This document shows positions 39,592-52,118 of a DNA stretch of 64,000 nucleotides, piece after piece (position 1 is the first letter of the stretch; each line of letters starts with the position of its first letter). The DNA lies in contig JAWHQI010000079.1 in the NCBI GenBank assembly GCA_033032865.1, forward strand, positions 9,738,501 through 9,802,500. The letters run 5' to 3'. This stretch comes from Dactylorhiza incarnata. Taxonomy: Eukaryota; Streptophyta; Magnoliopsida; Asparagales; Orchidaceae. Under the pieces are notes generated by a model that saw only the letters and a list, made by a program, of their open reading frames with translations, ran no database searches and was not told the origin of the DNA. The position numbers and the translations under genes are program-made.

Positions 39592-41520
39592 GTGGCGTCT
39601 CATGATCTCGCTTTTCTGGAGGGTCAGGGTGTTAGTCAACCACCTCTTTTTTCTGGGTCAGATTTCAACTACTGGAAAAATCGAATGATGTGACTTCTTA
39701 TGACCATGGATGTGGAAGTATGGAACATGGTAGAAGTTTGATACTCTCCTCCTACAATTGTAGTGGTAGAGGATACATTACTAAAACCTAAGGATAAATG
39801 AGATGATAACGATAAACTAAGGTGCAAAAATAATGCTAAGGCGATGAACGCTTTATATTGCCCATTAAATAGAACTGAGTTTAATAGAATTTCTGCATGC
39901 ATAACTGCTTATGATATTTGGAATCAATTGGAAGTTACTCATGAAGGAACATCGCAGGTGAAAGATGCAAAGCTATTCTAATTGGAATCTGAATATGAAA
40001 AATTCAGGATGGATACCGAAGAGGACATCAACTCAATGTACACTCGCTTCACCAAGATCGTCAACGCTTCAAAAGAACTTGGAAAGATCAACTCAGATAA
40101 GGACTTGGTCAGGAAAATTCTTCGCTCTTTACCTCCAAGGCTCAATCCGAAGGTGACGGCCATCTCGGAGTCGCACAACCTAAGAACGCTCCAGATCGAG
40201 AACCTTATTGGGAATCTCAAAACCCATGAGGTAGAACTCCAGATTCAACACGATAGATACAACAAAGAGCCAAATAAAAAGGCGCTGGCACTAAAATCAA
40301 AGAAGGAGAGCATCGAAGATGATGATGAAGATGAAGAAGGTCTCCCGGTGAAGAACTTCAGGAAGTTCATTAGGAATCCGGAGAGAAGGAACACCTTCCG
40401 AAAATACTTCCAAATGGATGCTCGACGAAAAGGATCTTCCTCTTCATCAAAGAAAGGAAAAGGAAGCGAAGATGAAGAAGAAAGACCACCACCAGAGTGA
40501 TATCAATGCAGAAAGATCGGGCACATTCAGAGCAAGTGCCCGAAGTATCAAAAGGAGCAAAAAGAACAATACAAAGCGATGGAGAAAAAGAAAGTATTGA
40601 AAGCCGCAACTTGGGATGATTCTTCCTCTGAAGAATCAAACGAATCTGAGTCAAGCAACGAGGAGGAAGCAAACTTATGCTTAATGGCAAAAAGCAACGA
40701 TGACGACACCAATGTTCTTAGCAACACTGAGGTAACTCCTCCAACCTTCGAAGAACTCTATGATGAATTTGTTCAAACTTGCAAATCCTATAATCAAAGT
40801 ATAAAAGACAATATTATTTTAAATCGTGAAAATGAATCTATCATCAAAGAGAATCATAAGCTTACTAAAAAATTGATTTCCCTTGAAAAGAGAAAAGTTT
40901 CATGTCAAGAGTGTGAGCACTCCTTATGTAAGTCAAAAGAACATGAAGTTTCTCTTTCTAAGGCCCTCTCACAAATCAAAACTATTGCAAAAGAAAAGGG
41001 GGACTTAGAGAGAAAACTAAAAACCTCTCTCTTACAAATTGAAAATAACAAAAAGGGTGTTGAAAATAAATGTGTTATGATTGTACAAGAAAATACATCT
41101 CTTACAAAACAAAATCATGATCTCAATATGGCCATAAAAAAATTCGGAATAGGTGAATAATCCCTGGATATGATTTTGGGAAACCAATGTTATAGTTCTG
41201 GAAAGTTTGGGCTCGGATATCAAAGTGAGCCCTACCGCCCGGCGCTAGCCACTAACGCCGGCGGTAGCTCAACAGTTAAAAAATCTCATATTTTTTCTAA
41301 AATTCAAACATCATCTAGCAAGAGCAATATAGAAATTCAGAAAAAGGTCTCAACCCCCTTTATTTCTTGTGCAAATTGTCTTAAGTTTGGACACACATCT
41401 AGCTCTTGCAGAAATACAAAACAACGATTTTTAAAACAATTTTGGGTACCTAAGAAATTCACTTACTCTATGGGTGGTACCTCTTGGGTATCTGGATCTT
41501 TACTCTCATCTTCTTTCTAG
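39592..41520 (+). pseudogene. Sirevirus-like gag (several stops)
   Basis: The frame begins at the position of a lost ATG (now GTG, 39592) and shows the UBN2 block FRMDTEEDINSMYTRFTKIV (40010-40065). The zinc-knuckle remnant YQCRKIGHIQSKC (40501-40540) directly follows an in-frame TGA. It continues with an acidic EEANLCLMAKSNDD block and a long coiled-coil-like segment (40730-41150), then a second knuckle CANCLKFGHTSSSC (41370-41412). Its architecture parallels the intact Gag at 33624. An unusual GC-rich palindromic insert-like stretch (41231-41268) lies in it. Confidence 0.85.
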
Positions 41521-41550
41521 ATTTGCAGGAAGGCTAAGGAAACGGAGGAC

Positions 41551-41880
41551 GTGTGGTACTTGGACTCAGGCTGCTCCAAACACATGACAGGCAACAAAGC
41601 AAAGTTCCTTTGCCTAAAAAAGAAGAAAGGAGGGATCGTAACGTTTGGTGATAGCGGTAAAGGAAGGATCATGGGAGTAGGTACAGTGGGTAACGAATCC
41701 TTTCTTATCTCAAATGTTCTTTATGTAAAAGGATTCAAACATAATTTAATATCTATAAGCCAACTGTGTGATAAAGGATTAGATGTATTATTTGAATCAT
41801 CCACTAATCTTTGCAAAATATTTAATCCAAAACAAAAGATGTGTTACTACTTGCACCTAGAATTCACAATGTTTACATAG
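41551..41880 (+). pseudogene. Copia protease region
   Basis: WYLDSGCSKHMTGNKAKF with the catalytic Asp intact, then FLISNVLYVKGFKHNLISIS. The frame ends with a stop at 41880 before the GAG-pre-integrase segment. Confidence 0.85.
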
Positions 41881-43050
41881 TTTCATTTCATGATCTTTCC
41901 AAATCATCTATAAAATGTTTTATAACCAAAAATAATGAATTAGAACTATGACATAGACGTTTAGGTCACGCTAGTATAAAGCTCATTTTAAAACTAGCAA
42001 AAAAGGAATTGATTAGAGGATTGCCTAAATTGAATGGAAATATATCTTTACTATGTTCTCCATGCCAAAAAGAAAAATTTACAAAATTATCTTTCAAAAG
42101 CAAAAATGAAATTTCCACTTCAAAACCATTGCAATTAATTCATATGGATCTCGTTGGTCCTGTTAGCACCGCAAGTCTTGGTGGTAGAATATATACTTTC
42201 GTTCTAATAGATGATTTCTCGAGATATTGTTGGACTTTATTTCTCTCTTCCAAATCTGATGCATTTTGCAAATTCTCAAAATTATGTACTCGTATTTAAA
42301 ATGAACTAGATTTAAAAATAAAATGCATTCGCTCAGATCATGGAGGAGAATTTGAAAATGAAAATTTTAAATCTTTTTGTGAAATGTTAGGAAGCATGAG
42401 TTCTCCGCTCCACGCACACCTCAACAAAACGGTGTTGTAGAAAGAAAGAACAGGACAATCCAAGAACTAGCACGCACTATGTTATCTGAATATAAATTAC
42501 CTAAGTCTTTTTGGGGCGAAGTCGTAAGCACATCATGCTATGTAATGAATAGAGTCATGCTTCGCCCATCTCTAAATCTCACACCGTATGAACTATATTA
42601 TCAAATGAAACGTAACGTATCATATTTTAAAGTATTTGGTTGCAAATGTTTTATTCTTAATACAAAAGATTCGTTAGGAAACTTTGATGTAAAATGTGAT
42701 GAAGGAATATTTCTTAGATACTCTTCAACCAGTAAAGCCTATATAATATTTAACAAAAGATCGAGTAAGGTTGAAGAGTCTATTAATGTTAAATTTGATG
42801 AATTTATTCCGTGTGCAGAAAGACTTCCTACAGGTACAAATGATGAACCCTTGCCATCTTTGGAGCACGACGAAGAGGACCATTCCAAAGAAGAGGAGGA
42901 GAAGGCCAAGGAAGATGAATATGTGCCCCCAAGCATCTTGAACTTCTCAAAAAATCATCCAAAGGAGCTAGTCATTGGGGAACCATCTATTGGGGGTAAG
43001 AACTCGATCCTCTCTTCACGAAATGTTTTCAAATATTTGCTTCGTTTCTG
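41881..43050 (+). pseudogene. Copia integrase region
   Basis: HRRLGHASIKLILKLAKKEL and LLCSPCQKEK (zinc-binding HHCC region), then IHMDLVGPVSTASLGGRIYT with the first catalytic Asp, IRSDHGGEFENENF, and a frameshifted VVERKNRTIQEL region at ~42420-42480. The C-terminal half (42479-43051) has KSFWGEVVSTSCYVMNRVML and VFGCKCFILNTKDSLGNFD. Interrupted by stops and at least one frameshift. Confidence 0.85.
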
Positions 43051-43079
43051 AAATTGAACCTAAAACGTTTCAACCGCTT

Positions 43080-44373
43080 TAAATGACGAATTTTGGTTTT
43101 TGGCTATGAATGAAGAGTTAGATCAATTTGAAAGAAATAAAGTTTGGAACCTAGTAGATCGCCATCTAATCATTCTGTTGTTGATGTAAAATGGATCTTT
43201 AAAAATAAATTAGATGGTGAATCTAGGATTACAAGAAATAAAGCTCGCTTAGTTGCTCAAGGTTTTCTCAAATCGAGGGGGTAGATTTTGAAGAAACTTT
43301 TGCACCCGTTGCTCGCTTTAGAATCTATACGAATATTTTTGGCATTTGCGAGTTTTAAAAAGATACAATTATTTCAAATGAATGTTAAAGTGCTTTCTTA
43401 AACGGGTTTATAAAAGAAGAAGTTTATGTAGAACAACCCCCCGGTTTTATAAATGAAAAATTTCCAAATCATGTTTATTAATTAGAAAAAGCACTTTATG
43501 GTGTAAAACAAGCGCCCCGTGCATGGTATGATAGACTTACATCATTTTTATTAAAGCACAGTTATGTTATGGGAAGTGCCGACAACACACTCTTCATTAA
43601 GCATAATAATAATGATTTAATTATCTTACGAATCTATGTTGATGATATAATTTTTGGAGCCACTAATGAAGAGTTGTGTAATGAAGTAGTCTTAGTAATG
43701 AAAAATGAATTTGAAATGAGTCTTGTAGGAGAACTATCATATTTTCTTGGTTTTCAAATTTCCCAACGAAATGATGGTATATTTATTTGTCAAACAAAAT
43801 ATGGTCACGATATGCTTAAGCGATTTGGATTTGAAAACCTTAAACAAGCTTCTACTCCTATGAGTGCTTCTTTAAAACTAGGAAAAGATGAATCTGGAAT
43901 TTCCATTGATCAAACTTTATATAGAGGAATGATAAGATCTCTTCTTTACTTAAGTGCATATAGGCCAGATATAATGTTTGTCATATATCTATGTGCTCGC
44001 TTTCATGCCAATCCAAAAGAATCTCATTTAAAAGCAGTAAAACGTATTTTTCGTTATCTATTAGGGTCATCTAAATTAGGATTATGGTACCCACACAATG
44101 ATTCATTTACACTTCACGACTATTCCGATTCGGATTATGCCGGTTGTTCACTAGATCGAAAAAGCACTAGCGGTACTTGTCACTTTTTAGGACCCTCATT
44201 AGTTGCTTGGTCTAGTAGGAAACAATCTTCGGTTGCACTCTCCACCACAGAGGCCGAATACATTGCACTTGGAAGTTGTTGTGCACAAGCATTATGGATG
44301 AGCCAAACTCTAGAGGATTTTGGATTTCATCTAAAAAACATTCACCTTAAATGTGACAACAAAATTGCCATAA
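43080..44373 (+). pseudogene. Copia RT and N-terminal RNase H
   Basis: After broken upstream RT sequence, an open frame from 43569 includes the intact catalytic IYVDDIIFGA, GELSYFLGFQISQRNDGIFI and the RNase H region YSDSDYAGCSLDRKSTSGTC with LSTTEAEYIALGSCCAQALW. It stops at the solo LTR inserted at 44374. Confidence 0.88.
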
Positions 44374-45649
44374 TGTAAGACCCCCCCTCCCCAAAACTGA
44401 ACCGGGTTTAGGGAGGGGGGATCTTACTGCCCAAGGACGGCTACTAGCGCTTCCCGGGTGGCTACGATCCACCCTCTCAAGCACTGAGCGGTCACCTTGT
44501 CAGGCACAAGAATCACAACAACACATCAGATTCACATAGCGGAAGCATTAGAACTAGGAAACTAAGCACACACCTTATATTTACATAAAGGAAAAAGGCC
44601 GAAGCCTATTGTTTACAACATCTGCCTTGGAGGCTACATATAACTATAACGAAATGATCTTAAGATAGTCCTACACTCTAGGACTCACGTCGCGGAAGAC
44701 AGGGGGCGAGGATGGAGTATCTGATCGGGCCATCTCTAAGGCCGGTAACTCATCCTGTGGTGCGGGGGCTTCACGCTGTCCCGTCTCCTGTGATTGGTTA
44801 TAAGAATAACTGTTAGTCACAAAGCTAAGTAGAAAACACATCCCCTCCCCCGATCCGTATCTTGGGGGCGGGCTAAAGGACAGCAATAAATAGCCGAAGA
44901 AAGGTAGAGGGTTAGCAGCAGGTAAAACATATATACGTATATATATCTATAATGCCTACCAACCATGATTTCCACGAGGTGACATAAACGTGTGGTACGA
45001 AATGTCAAACAATACTATCTCATGCATACCCACACTCAGGTATTCAAACCTGTACACACAAAAACTCTGTGTCGACACAGCTTGGACCGCTTTGCTTTAA
45101 GCGGGGTTGCGAACCCCGCGGGCCTCACCGATGTGGCCGTCGGTGACAGTGGCCAGTCCTGCCACTTCTGAATGTAGTCGTACCATATCACTCAGGCCCT
45201 CCCATACAACTTGGTGTACTAACTGGATGTGAGCGACATCCGGCGATTCCGAGATTTAGGCCGACCAGCGGAGACAAAACTGCGGGTTCGGAGTGGTGAT
45301 AATCCGCTGTGCACATCTCCCTGTCGCCATGAGTCATCAACCCACCCGCATCGGTAAGAACGGTCTGCAGGCATGACCGATCCGCCACTTCCAAAACAAT
45401 CTTCAAAAGCTTAAACACAGAGCAAGCGCTTTAATACTTGACGCGACATTCTTACTCGACCGGTCACTCGACTCTTGACTGGGAGGCTCGGCGGTAGGAG
45501 GGCTCCTTATTTGGGGCTAACTTAGGAGGAGGGACTCAACTCCAGGTTTTCCCCAACTAAGGCCTCACAGAAAGGAGGAGAAGCATCGCTTGCCAGCATA
45601 GGACTGCGGTTAGCACTAAAATATAAATAAAGTGCAACATAAGCAGAAA

Positions 45650-46015
45650 GAAAGGCCAGAAGCAGGGGCCGAAATATCAGGACCAGTACGAGACTGGAGA
45701 ATTGAATGTACAGAAAGCTGTAAATAAAGGACCAGTGCGAGACTGAATTACTGGAAATGAACGGACAGAAATATAAGTAAGGGGACCAGTGCGTGACTGG
45801 ATTACTAAAAGCATAAATGGAAAGCAAAAGTAGGGGGACCAGTGCGAGACTGGATTTAAAGAATAAATGCCAAAAGTAAAAGCAGGGGGACCAGTGCGAG
45901 ATTGGATTTAAAGAATAAATGCAGAAAGTAAAAGCAGGGGACCAGTGCGAGACTGGATTTAAAGAATAAATGCAGAAAGTAAAAGCAGGACCAGTACGAG
46001 ACTGGAGAGCATAAT
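45650..46015 (-). repeat. Tandem array (GGACCAGTGCGAGACTGGAT units) in the solo LTR
   Basis: About six copies of a ~50-60-bp unit, each with GACCAGTGCGAGACTGGAT and AATAAATGCAGAAAGTAAA. CCAGT...ACTGG makes each unit a small hairpin. Confidence 0.85.
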
Positions 46016-46768
46016 AAATAAAGGGTTAGTAGTCCAATCACTCCATAACAGGAGGATTCAATGCCGACTCCGTTCTTAGGAGGAAGATCAGTTCGATCCC
46101 CGTTCATAGGGGTCTTTTCTCCGTTCTTAGGAGCTTTCTTATATTTCATGAAATTCCTTATTTCCGTGTGCCTTGGGTTCACATTTTAAATATTTGGACG
46201 TTTAATGAATTGACGGTGTCGCCTCACGATTGCTACCCGAATTGCGCGTTGATAACTTTTAACTTAGTCGATTCCTTAGATCGATACACATCATTTTGCT
46301 ACGTAACAAAATATGCGTCGCGAGTTTTGCCAATTTATCCCAATTAATTTCGCTTGCTTTTGGGCGTTTATTTTGCTCGTAAAATTTTTTAAAGGACCTA
46401 AAGAAAAGTCACACCTGCACACTTTGATAGACATTGCAAAACACCCTAAATTAGAGCCTATAATTTTTGGGGATTTTTCCAAACTCATTTGGGCTTTTAA
46501 TTCCTTAAAATAAACCTTGTAGAGGAAATTAAAAATAGTAAAACTTCTCCTAAAAATCTCAAAAATTTATAGGAGGTGCCCCTCTGAGTGTGGAACATTT
46601 TTCATGTTGGGGGTTTTAGCCAAAAATGCCCCATATTCCCTCAGAAAAATAAAACAGGGGTACAAATAGAGGAAAGGAGGGAGCAGGGGGCGCTGCACCG
46701 TGCGCCCTCCTGGGGTCCCCACAGCGGATCTGCGGCGGATCCGCTGTGGGGGGCACATATGTGGAGGC

Positions 46769-46796
46769 GGGGGGGGGGGGGGGGGGGGGGGGGGGG
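46769..46796 (+). repeat. Poly-G28 in the solo LTR
   Basis: A 28-nt G run; shorter runs of 17-18 G follow at 47561-47578 and 47824-47840. Confidence 0.9.
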
Positions 46797-48486
46797 AATA
46801 GGTTAGGGGAGCCGCTCGATCTCCTGGAGAAGATAGGACGGCTCCCGCTATCCCAGCGGAAGGCGGCCGCTGCCGCCACCGGGCAGCGGCCGGCGCCGCC
46901 CCCGGTCGGTGCGCCGGGGGCCGGCGACTACTCCGGTGGTGGTCCGGCGGCTTGGAGCCGCCGACCACCGCCGGGAAATAGAGGGAAAGGGGGGGGGGGG
47001 TGGGGGCAGGGGCAGGGGCGCAGCCTGCATGCGCCATGCAGGCTTGCTGCGCCGCTGCCTCTGCTGGGGGAGTCTCCCCTGCCGCCCCTATCTAGGGCGT
47101 CGGGGAGGGGGTAGTCCTCCTGCGGGGTTCCGGTGGCCTAGCGCCGCCGGGGAGGCCCTTACCCCATATAGGAAAGATGGGGAGGGAGGGGGAGAGTGCG
47201 GGTGACGCCGGAGGCGCATCCTCCGGCGGCCCTGCCACCTCCTCCCGTCGGAGCTCGGGTCCCCGGGTGGGGACCTGCTCCCCCAGCGCCACCACCGGCG
47301 CTGGGGGTGCAAGGTTACGACCAGCTCCCCCACCCGAACCTGGGCAAGGTTTGGGGTGGGGCTGGCGGCGCTCCGGCGACGTGGACGCGACTGGCTGCCT
47401 TAGGGGAGTAGGAGGGAGGAGTAGAGGGTCTCTACCAGTAGATGAGGGGCTCGGGAGGTGGAGGGGTGGCTCGCCAAGGTGAGAAGGTGGTGGCGGCGGC
47501 TTGGCTTTGAAGGGTTTTGGCAGAGGGAGGGGGGTGCTGGCATGGGAGGAGGGGGCTGATGGGGGGGGGGGGGGGGGGTTGTGCATCCAGGAAAGGAGGC
47601 TGGACCCCTCCTTTTATAAGGGAAGAGGGAGGCCTCCCCTCTCCCTCCCTTTCTCCCACGTGGGTTAAAGGGAGGGATGGGTGGGGGGAGATATTTTCTC
47701 CCCCCCCCCTCCCTTGCCCTAACAGGGGGCTGCCTATTAATGGGCAGCCCCCTCCCTCCTTGAGGGAGGAGATTCTCTCTCCTCTCCCCTTTTTCTTTTC
47801 TTTTCCCAAAGACTTTCATGCTTGGGGGGGGGGGGGGGGGTTTGACCAAGGTCAACTTAGGGGCGGGGTCCTCCATGGTCCAGAGGGTCCACCAAGATTT
47901 ACTTGGGCCGATTCCGAGTTTGTGCGCTTCGTATTTCGTGCGTTGTGCCGAGGCGGTCTCCAAAATGAGCATATTCTCCGTATGACCTCGGATTGACAAT
48001 TAACGAGTTCCGTGACGTTCGTGTGGACTATACAAGTCTAACGAAACTGACGGAACTCAAATCGGAGTACGTTCAGTCACCGTACCCCAACGACTTATTT
48101 GCGGCGCACAATAGTACTCAAAACGGTCGTTTTCTCCAAACGACCTCGGATTGGAATGAAACGAGGTCCATTACACTCGTGTTGATTGTACGAGTCTAAC
48201 GAAGCTGACGAAAGTCAGATCGGAGTATATTTGGCCACTGTACCCCAATGACTTAGTTGCGGCGCACAATAATACTCAAAACGGTCATTTTCTCCAAACG
48301 ACCTCGGATTGGAATGAAACAAGCTCCATTACACTCCTATCGATTATACGAGTCTAACGGAGATGATAGAAGTCAGATCGTAGTCCCCTAGTTCATAATC
48401 CTATATCGGGTTATTTCCTACTACTCGGGCCTTCTTTTATTGGGCTCACTAGGGTCTAGTGACCCAATAAAAGTCGGGATGTTACA

Positions 48487-48701
48487 CATAGACCTTACAA
48501 ATAATCCCGTACACTACTCTAGATCCAAACACATAGATGTTCGCCATCATTTCATTAGGGATCATATTAAGAAAGAGCATGTAAAAGTAAGCTTCATTGG
48601 TACAGACTCTCAACTCGCTGACATATTTACTAAACCTCTTCCCGATGCAAGATTTCGATTATTACGACTTGAGTTAGGTGTCCTAGATCTTTCGAGTTAA
48701 A
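48487..48701 (+). pseudogene. Copia RNase H C-terminus (continuation of 44373)
   Basis: DLTNNPVHYSRSKHIDVRHH, IKKEHVKVSFIGTDSQLADI, FTKPLPDARF and a stop at 48699-48701. It completes the RNase H interrupted by the solo LTR. Confidence 0.9.
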
Positions 48702-50779
48702 ACACATTCATAAATGCAATTATGCAATTTTTAACCATCTAAAACATCTCCTAAAATTCTGAAATTTCTGCATGAAACTACTATTGGGACACTTAATCAA
48801 GATCAACAATTAAAAATTTCAAAATCATCCAAAATCGTGTACTGTTTCCCGCGTTAGCGCTAACGCCGGCGCAAGCGAGCCTATCTATTTTTTCTGTATT
48901 TTAAAATTTTGAAATTTTTTTAAAAATATATTAGTCTATATGTACTACATAGTTTTGTAGTTATATTTTGAATTGATTTTTGAAAAATTAAAACCAAAAA
49001 ATATTAGTACAAAAGCCAAAATTACAAAAAAAATTCTTTTTTTTGTTCATTAGTTTAAGTTCTATTTCTAAATGCAAAAATCAAATACAAAAATATAAAA
49101 CACAAAAACTAACAAAAAAACTGTATGGAATTTATTGTGAATATCAAACATGTTTTAAACTATCTTTAGAACTTCTACAATGTTCCAATTTATCTTGACA
49201 AACTACTTTGAACATTGTTATTTTCATGCTTTGGTATATCTATTCATATGTGCATCAATTATATTGTAAAAGTAGTGTAGAACCTAGCTTAGCATGCATC
49301 TAAGTATGAGGCAATGTTTTATGGTTGATAATGATATTTCTTCACTCACTTTTTGGCTAAGTCTACTTATGTTTTTAATCTAAAGATGCTTGCTTTTGTA
49401 TTGTAATTGTACAATAAATTATATTTGCACATGTATCTTACCTACACTACATTTATTTGCACTATTAAATATAAAGAAAAGTGGTTGTACTTTCAAAAGT
49501 CAATTGGTTTGCAAAGCAAGTGTAATCGGAGAACTTTGTACAAGAAAATCATGAAATAAATTGACAAAGATAACTCCACCAAGCACTACTTGAACCTCCT
49601 GATTAGTCTTAATAAGCGTTGTGAGGTTGAGCACCTTGGAACGATTAGTAAAGTGTCTTGTGCAAACCTCCATTTCTTAAAAAAACCACTTATTCTTAAG
49701 TACACCGGATCAAAAACAAAAATGAAAAAAATAAAATTGTGTGATCCCCCAAGCACTACTTTGCACCCTGATAAGTCTTAATGAGCATTGTGTGTGCAAA
49801 GCACCTAGGTAGTTGTACATTGTTTGTGCATAAAAAGTGTGTGGAAGTAATCTTATTTGTGTTTTATTGTGCACTTTACTCTACATTTATCTTGTATTTT
49901 TGATTATAACATTTGTTTACTCTTTTCAAAATACACTTTTGTGCACATCATTATCTTTCATAACACTTCTTCTCATGAGTATTGGATTCTAATGCTAATT
50001 CTATAATACTTTTTATATCTAAATGGACTAGATAACCTAGCATGCTCTCTACAATGTTTGGTATGTTTTGACTTTATGAATTAGAATAACATTGTAGTAG
50101 TCTCTTTTTCATACATCTCTTTTATGCTTGGTTACTTCATGATAATCTTTTCAAAGAAAAATGATTTACAAATATATCTTTTATATTCTATGAATCATCA
50201 TGTCTTACAAAAAGATGTTTGTTGTATTTTTATATAAGTCTTCCGCAACATTTCGTTTACCTTGTATTCTTTTCATGCTTATCTAAAACTCAACATTTTT
50301 TTTGTAAACTTGCATGGCAAATGCTATATTATTTCTTTTAATGCTAAAAACTCTGATTTATTTTGATGAACATACTTATGCTAAAACCTCTGATTTATTT
50401 CTATGAAATTATTCTAAAACTCCTTATCATTTTCCTTCTCTCTCAAAGCTCGATCATGCCTTTATCTTATTATCAAAACTTTTCTGTGTTTTGCTTCCTT
50501 ACCCACTTTTGCTAATAACAAAAGGGGGAGAACTAACATGATAAATATAATCTGCTATCAAAATGGAAAACTAACATGATTAATTAAAATGATAGCTTAC
50601 ATATTAGGGGTGCATTCACTTAGGGGGAGCATGTATTTAGGGGGAGCAATTATAAATACTAAAATCGATAATTATCCTAAGTCATCACTCACACACACAC
50701 ACAAGTAGGTTTCATCATGCTTATATATTAATACTCTGATTTATCATTAATGGATTTGTTATTATCAAAAGGGGGAGTT
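48702..50779 (+). other. Non-coding 3' region of the Sirevirus-like element
   Basis: AT-rich. Some Sireviruses carry an envelope-like frame here, but none is visible. It contains a direct repeat with CCAAGCACTACTT and GATNAGTCTTAATNAGC (49577-49640 and 49747-49810), a GTTAGCGCTAACGCC palindrome (48852-48866), and AGGGGGAG-type tracts at 50523, 50622, 50639 and 50770 before the right LTR. Confidence 0.7.
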
Positions 50780-51849
50780 TGTTGGAACATGGTCTTTCGC
50801 ATCTCCTAGGTTTGAGAATAACAAATCTTATGTGTATTTGATCTTGTGTGTTTAAGTGTGCAGGAAACAAAGTCCATATGACTCAAGGATGACATAAGAA
50901 GGTTGCCCCCAAAATTGAGCCAACAAATCCAACATGCCCACTAGCACCGACGGCATCACATAGCGCCCGACGCTAGCAATGATTAGCGCAATCCCGAGAG
51001 TACATTTAGAAGGAGCTAGCGCCTGGCGGTAGCGAATAGCGCAGGCGGTAGCGCGGAGCACAGAAGGCAAGGCGGAATGTTTCCTCGGATTGAAGATTCT
51101 CCCGCGCAGAATAATGCCTAATCCGGGATAGCTCCGGCGGTAGCGCTAGCGCAAGCACTGAGGCTATAAATAGGACCCTCTTCTCTCGTTTTCGGTACAC
51201 CCATTAGAGAGAGGTTGAGTGATAGAATTCCAGAGCCTGATTTGGCCGAAAGTTGATCTCCCACCAAAGCTCTGCGAATTTCTGAAGGAGGACTTCTTCA
51301 CGCCGAATCCAAACGATGTTCGCTTCAACAACGCTCATCCTACAGCGGATCATCGTATCCAACTTCAGAAGTTCTTCATGAGGGAGTTTTTATTATTATC
51401 ATTTCATATTCTTTGTAAACCATTAAAAAATTCTCCTCGTGTTGGCGACTAGGTCTGGGTATGACTTAAGGATGAAATTCGCCTCGTGTTGGTGACTAGA
51501 TCTAGGTTAGGTCTAGGGGTGCTCAAGGCCATATCCGGGGTTGATTGGCTAGAGCTGCTTGAGGACGAATCCGGGGAAAGATAGGCTAGGGTCACCGGTT
51601 CGTGGGGATGCTAGCCGGGATAGAAAACAAAAAGAGTTTATTATTATTCGCCACCGATTTCTAGCGTTATAGAAATCAATTTTTGTAAAACTATATTTCG
51701 TATTAATAAAGCATGTCTCTACTTTATTTCACTTGGTTTATTTGATTTCTCACCTTCTTAATTACGTATTATTTCAAGATAATCAAAATATAAGAAAAAG
51801 TTTTAAAACCCTTATTCACCCCCCTCTAAGGGCGCCTATCGATCCAACA
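50780..51849 (+). repeat. Right LTR of the Sirevirus-like element
   Basis: 1070 bp with many substitutions and small indels relative to 38465-39541, consistent with an insertion clearly older than the gag-only element. Confidence 0.9.
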
Positions 51850-52118
51850 GCCAAGACATCACTCTTATGCTTTAAGACATAAGTCCAGACCTTCCTTGAG
51901 TGATCATCTATGAAAGTGACAAAGTAAGCTGCCCCGCCCACTAACTTGGGCTCAATAGGACCACACACATCAGTGTGTATCAGGTTAAGCAGCTCAACTT
52001 TCCTCTTTGGTTCAGCCTGCGCAAAGGATACTCGTCTCTGCTTTCCAGCCAAGCAGTGAGCACAAGTGTTAGGAAGCTCTCCTGACAACTCTGGAAGAAC
52101 CTTGTTCTTCACTGTTGA
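51850..52118 (-). pseudogene. Old copia pol, part 3: GAG-pre-integrase and integrase N-terminus
   Basis: The minus-strand frame reads LPNTCAHCLAGKQRRVSFAQ, LNLIHTDVCGPIEPKLVGGA, YFVTFIDDHSRKVWTYVLKH. It includes the HHCC cysteines and the first catalytic Asp, and joins the piece at 37886-38464. The rest of the element (protease, gag, 5' LTR) is not in the window. Confidence 0.88.

Larger units (their letters stand above)
44374..48486 (-). mobile_element. 4113-bp solo LTR of a Ty3/gypsy element
   Basis: In minus orientation it starts TGTAACATCCCGAC and ends GGGTCTTACA, with flanks CATAA (44369-44373) and CATAG (48487-48491), a 5-bp TSD with one change. Internal modules are a ~165-bp tandem repeat near its start (47990-48390), a GC-rich part with G runs and a TATAAAAG box (minus, 47612-47619), a ~55-bp tandem array (45650-46015) and a TGCACATCTCCCTGTCGCC block (45309-45327). 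The order matches the LTR beginning at 53233. No internal coding region is present. Confidence 0.88.
38465..51849 (+). mobile_element. Degenerate full-length Sirevirus-like copia element
   Basis: LTRs 38465-39541 (1077 bp) and 50780-51849 (1070 bp) start TGTTGGAACATGG and end GATCCAACA. The PBS TGGTATCAGAGC is at 39544-39555. Gag-pol runs at 39592-44373 and 48487-48701, followed by a 2-kb non-coding 3' region with AGGGGGAG tracts. TSD-like flanks are GACAA (38460-38464) and GCCAA (51850-51854), one mismatch. RNase H is split by a solo gypsy LTR. Stops and frameshifts are scattered, so it is inactive and older than the gag-only element. Confidence 0.9.

Noticed and set aside
46567..47999. Several GC-rich open frames on both strands
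   Set aside because: They are within the GC- and G-run-rich part of a solo LTR; composition alone explains them.
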